Origin: Frigoribacterium sp. Leaf186
GTDB taxonomy: Bacteria > Actinomycetota > Actinomycetes > Actinomycetales > Microbacteriaceae
DNA length: 64,000 bases
Reading direction: 5' to 3'
NCBI RefSeq assembly: GCF_001423905.1
Contig: NZ_LMPQ01000001.1
Location: forward strand, 1,045,319 to 1,109,318
Under the pieces are notes generated by a model, which was not told the origin of the DNA, did no database searches, and worked only from the letters and a program-made list of their open reading frames with translations. The first letter of the stretch is position 1. Each line of letters starts with the position of its first letter. The position numbers and the translations under genes were made by a program. Of this stretch, positions 62,696-64,000 are shown one piece after another.

Positions 62696-63910
62696 TCACG
62701 CCCCCGAGACGGTCAGCCCGATCAGCACGAGGTTGAGTGCGACGACGACCACCACGGCCGCCCACCCCGCGACGCGGGTGCCGACCGCGTTCACGCCCGT
62801 GCCCATGAGCGCCCGGTCGCTCGTCGCGACGACGAGCGGCACGAGGGCGAAGGCGATGCCGAAGCTCAGCACGACCTGGCTCAGCACGAGCAGCCAGGTC
62901 GGGCTGATGCCCGTCGCGAGCAGCACGAGGGCCGGGATCAACGTCACGACCCGGCGCACCAGGAGCGGCACCTGCACGTGCAGCAGCCCCTTCATGATCT
63001 CGGCACCGGCCATCGCCCCGATCGAAGTCGACGCCAGGCCCGAGGCGAGCAGCCCGACCGCGAACAGGACGCCGATCACCGGCCCGAGCGCCGAGGCGAT
63101 GGCCCGTTGTGCGCCGGGGATCGTGTCGGTGCCGTCCTGCCCCGAGAGGGTCGAGGCCGCGAGCACGAGCATGGCGACGTTGACGCCACCGGCGACGAGC
63201 AGGGCGAGGACGACGTCCCACCGCGTGGCCTTGAGCACGCGGGCCCGGTCAGCCCCCTCGGCGACGACGCCGTGGTGGTCACGCGTGAGCGCGGAGTGCA
63301 GGTAGACCGCGTGCGGCATGACCGTCGCCCCGAGCATCGACGCGGCGAGCAGCACGGCCGTGCTGTCCTCGAAGCGGGGCACGAGACCGGCGAGCATGCC
63401 CCCGGCCGACGGCGGGGCGAAGAGCAGGCCGGCGCAGAAGCCCAGCGTCAGCACGGCGAGCAACGCGATGACGACGGTCTGGAAGACCCGTCCGCCGCGG
63501 TACCGCGTCAGCGTCAGCAGGCCGAGCGAGACGAGCCCGGTGATCAGGCCGCCGACGACCAGCGGCACGCCGAAGAGCAGCTGCAGGGCGAGGGCCCCGC
63601 CGATGATCTCGGCGACGTCGGTCGCGGCGGCCACGAGCTCGGCCTGCCCCCAGTAGGCGAGGCGGAGGGGCCGACGACGGAGGCGCGTGCCCATCACCTC
63701 GGGCAGCGAACGCCCCGTGACGATGCCGAGCTTGGCCGACAGGTACTGCACGAGCACGGCGATGGCGTTGGCCAGCACGAGCACCCAGAGCAACGTGTAC
63801 TGGTACGCGGCACCCGCCGTGAGGTTGGCCGCGACGTTGCCCGGGTCGACGTACGCGATCGCCGCGACGAACGCCGGGCCGAGCAGGGTGCCTCGCGGCC
63901 TGACGTGCAC
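62696..63910 (-). CDS. mntH: Nramp-family Mn2+/Fe2+ transporter (start uncertain)
   Basis: 404 residues from GTG 63910. LGPAFVAAIAYVDPGNVAANL (DPGN metal site in TM1), LVQYLSAKLGIVTGRSLPE, GQAELVAAATDVAEIIG, and LGATVMPHAVYLHSAL (MPHxxxLH in TM6) define the family; eleven TMs. The reading frame stays open to the window edge through 15-bp tandem repeats encoding RPRPD units, and no other start codon lies in frame, so the true N-terminus may be outside the window. Confidence 0.9.
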   Translation of the reverse strand: MHVRPRGTLLGPAFVAAIAYVDPGNVAANLTAGAAYQYTLLWVLVLANAIAVLVQYLSAKLGIVTGRSLPEVMGTRLRRRPLRLAYWGQAELVAAATDVAEIIGGALALQLLFGVPLVVGGLITGLVSLGLLTLTRYRGGRVFQTVVIALLAVLTLGFCAGLLFAPPSAGGMLAGLVPRFEDSTAVLLAASMLGATVMPHAVYLHSALTRDHHGVVAEGADRARVLKATRWDVVLALLVAGGVNVAMLVLAASTLSGQDGTDTIPGAQRAIASALGPVIGVLFAVGLLASGLASTSIGAMAGAEIMKGLLHVQVPLLVRRVVTLIPALVLLATGISPTWLLVLSQVVLSFGIAFALVPLVVATSDRALMGTGVNAVGTRVAGWAAVVVVVALNLVLIGLTVSGA

Positions 63911-63940
63911 GACCGGCTGGTGGTCACCGTCGGTCGCCCG

Positions 63941-64000
63941 GTCGGGGCGCGGCCGGTCGGGGCGCGGCCGGTCGGGGCGCGGCCGGTCGGGGCGCGGCCG
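63941..64000. repeat. 15-bp tandem repeat at the window edge
   Basis: Four perfect copies of GTCGGGGCGCGGCCG, continuing past the edge. In the mntH frame (minus strand) each unit reads R-P-R-P-D without stop. Could be an expandable N-terminal tail or an intergenic minisatellite. Confidence 0.85.

Noticed and set aside
63941..64000. Possible CRISPR or origin iterons at the edge
   Set aside because: Contiguous 15-bp units with no spacers, no dnaA boxes, and in frame with mntH.

Overview
The window looks like chromosomal DNA of a high-GC actinobacterium, most likely a member of Microbacteriaceae (Curtobacterium/Frigoribacterium/Clavibacter-like). Supporting signs are the very GC-rich codon use, frequent GTG starts, -10 boxes only 6-8 nt from start codons (leaderless style), menaquinone as quinone, a system II cytochrome c maturation operon, a bS22-type mini ribosomal protein, a BldC-like regulator, archaeal-type AspRS, CW_binding_2 repeats and an LAxTG sorting signal. 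I see no insertion sequence, integrase, prophage, CRISPR array, tRNA or rRNA. The family assignment is an inference from gene content, not a search.

Layout. 1-14 kb: menaquinone block (hepT fragment, menG, menF, menD, menA, menE, menB, menC) mixed with an MFS exporter, a CW_binding_2 surface protein, a PPK2 kinase and small membrane proteins. 14-19 kb: histidine phosphatase-resA-ccdA-resB-ccsB, a tightly coupled cytochrome c biogenesis operon. 19-23 kb: aspS, then an AT-richer two-gene cassette (secreted six-Cys protein plus small membrane protein), glutaredoxin-like protein, bS22, BldC-like and ArsR-like regulators. 23-28.5 kb: Trk/Ktr potassium uptake pair, proC, CDF transporter, tadA, upp. 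28.5-34.4 kb: a 500-bp leader with a short Cys-ending ORF, a winged-helix regulator, a possible sRNA, MarR-photolyase, a beta-lactamase-fold hydrolase and a PfkB kinase. 34.5-40 kb: DoxX, uronate-dehydrogenase-like protein, GNAT, Lrp/ald pair, TetR, dienelactone hydrolase. 40-42.4 kb: FMN riboswitch, a coupled 28-codon leader ORF and ribE-ribB-ribH. 42.4-50.6 kb: pentapeptide protein, sdaA, MarR/MMPL pair with a double palindrome between them, thermonuclease, MFS, AlkZ-like glycosylase. 50.7-54.6 kb: basic small protein, LAYTG surface protein, aldo/keto reductase, acylphosphatase. 54.8-58.3 kb: alkylation-repair operon ogt - ECF sigma - second methyltransferase - tag-like - alkA-like. 58.3-64 kb: acidic small protein, M18 aminopeptidase, hydrolases, DUF1990 protein and an Nramp transporter running to the edge.

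How the parts fit. MenF, MenD, MenC, MenE, MenB, MenA and MenG give chorismate-to-menaquinone with HepT making the side chain; only menH and the DHNA-CoA thioesterase are not seen. The Res/Ccs proteins mature the c-type cytochromes that use that quinone pool. Photolyase, AlkZ-like, MGMT, Tag-like and AlkA-like proteins make the window rich in DNA repair.

Most unusual items: (1) a short motif, core GGAGGCGCG and longest form GAGGAGGCGCGGGTC, present about 50 times on both strands, singly in poorly conserved coding stretches and as inverted pairs forming terminator hairpins, a distribution like DNA uptake sequences or REP elements; (2) the alkylation operon in which the slot after an ECF sigma gene is filled by a methyltransferase with an N-terminal helical extension instead of an anti-sigma factor; (3) the AT-rich secreted-protein/membrane-protein cassette; (4) the leader ORF between the FMN riboswitch and ribE.
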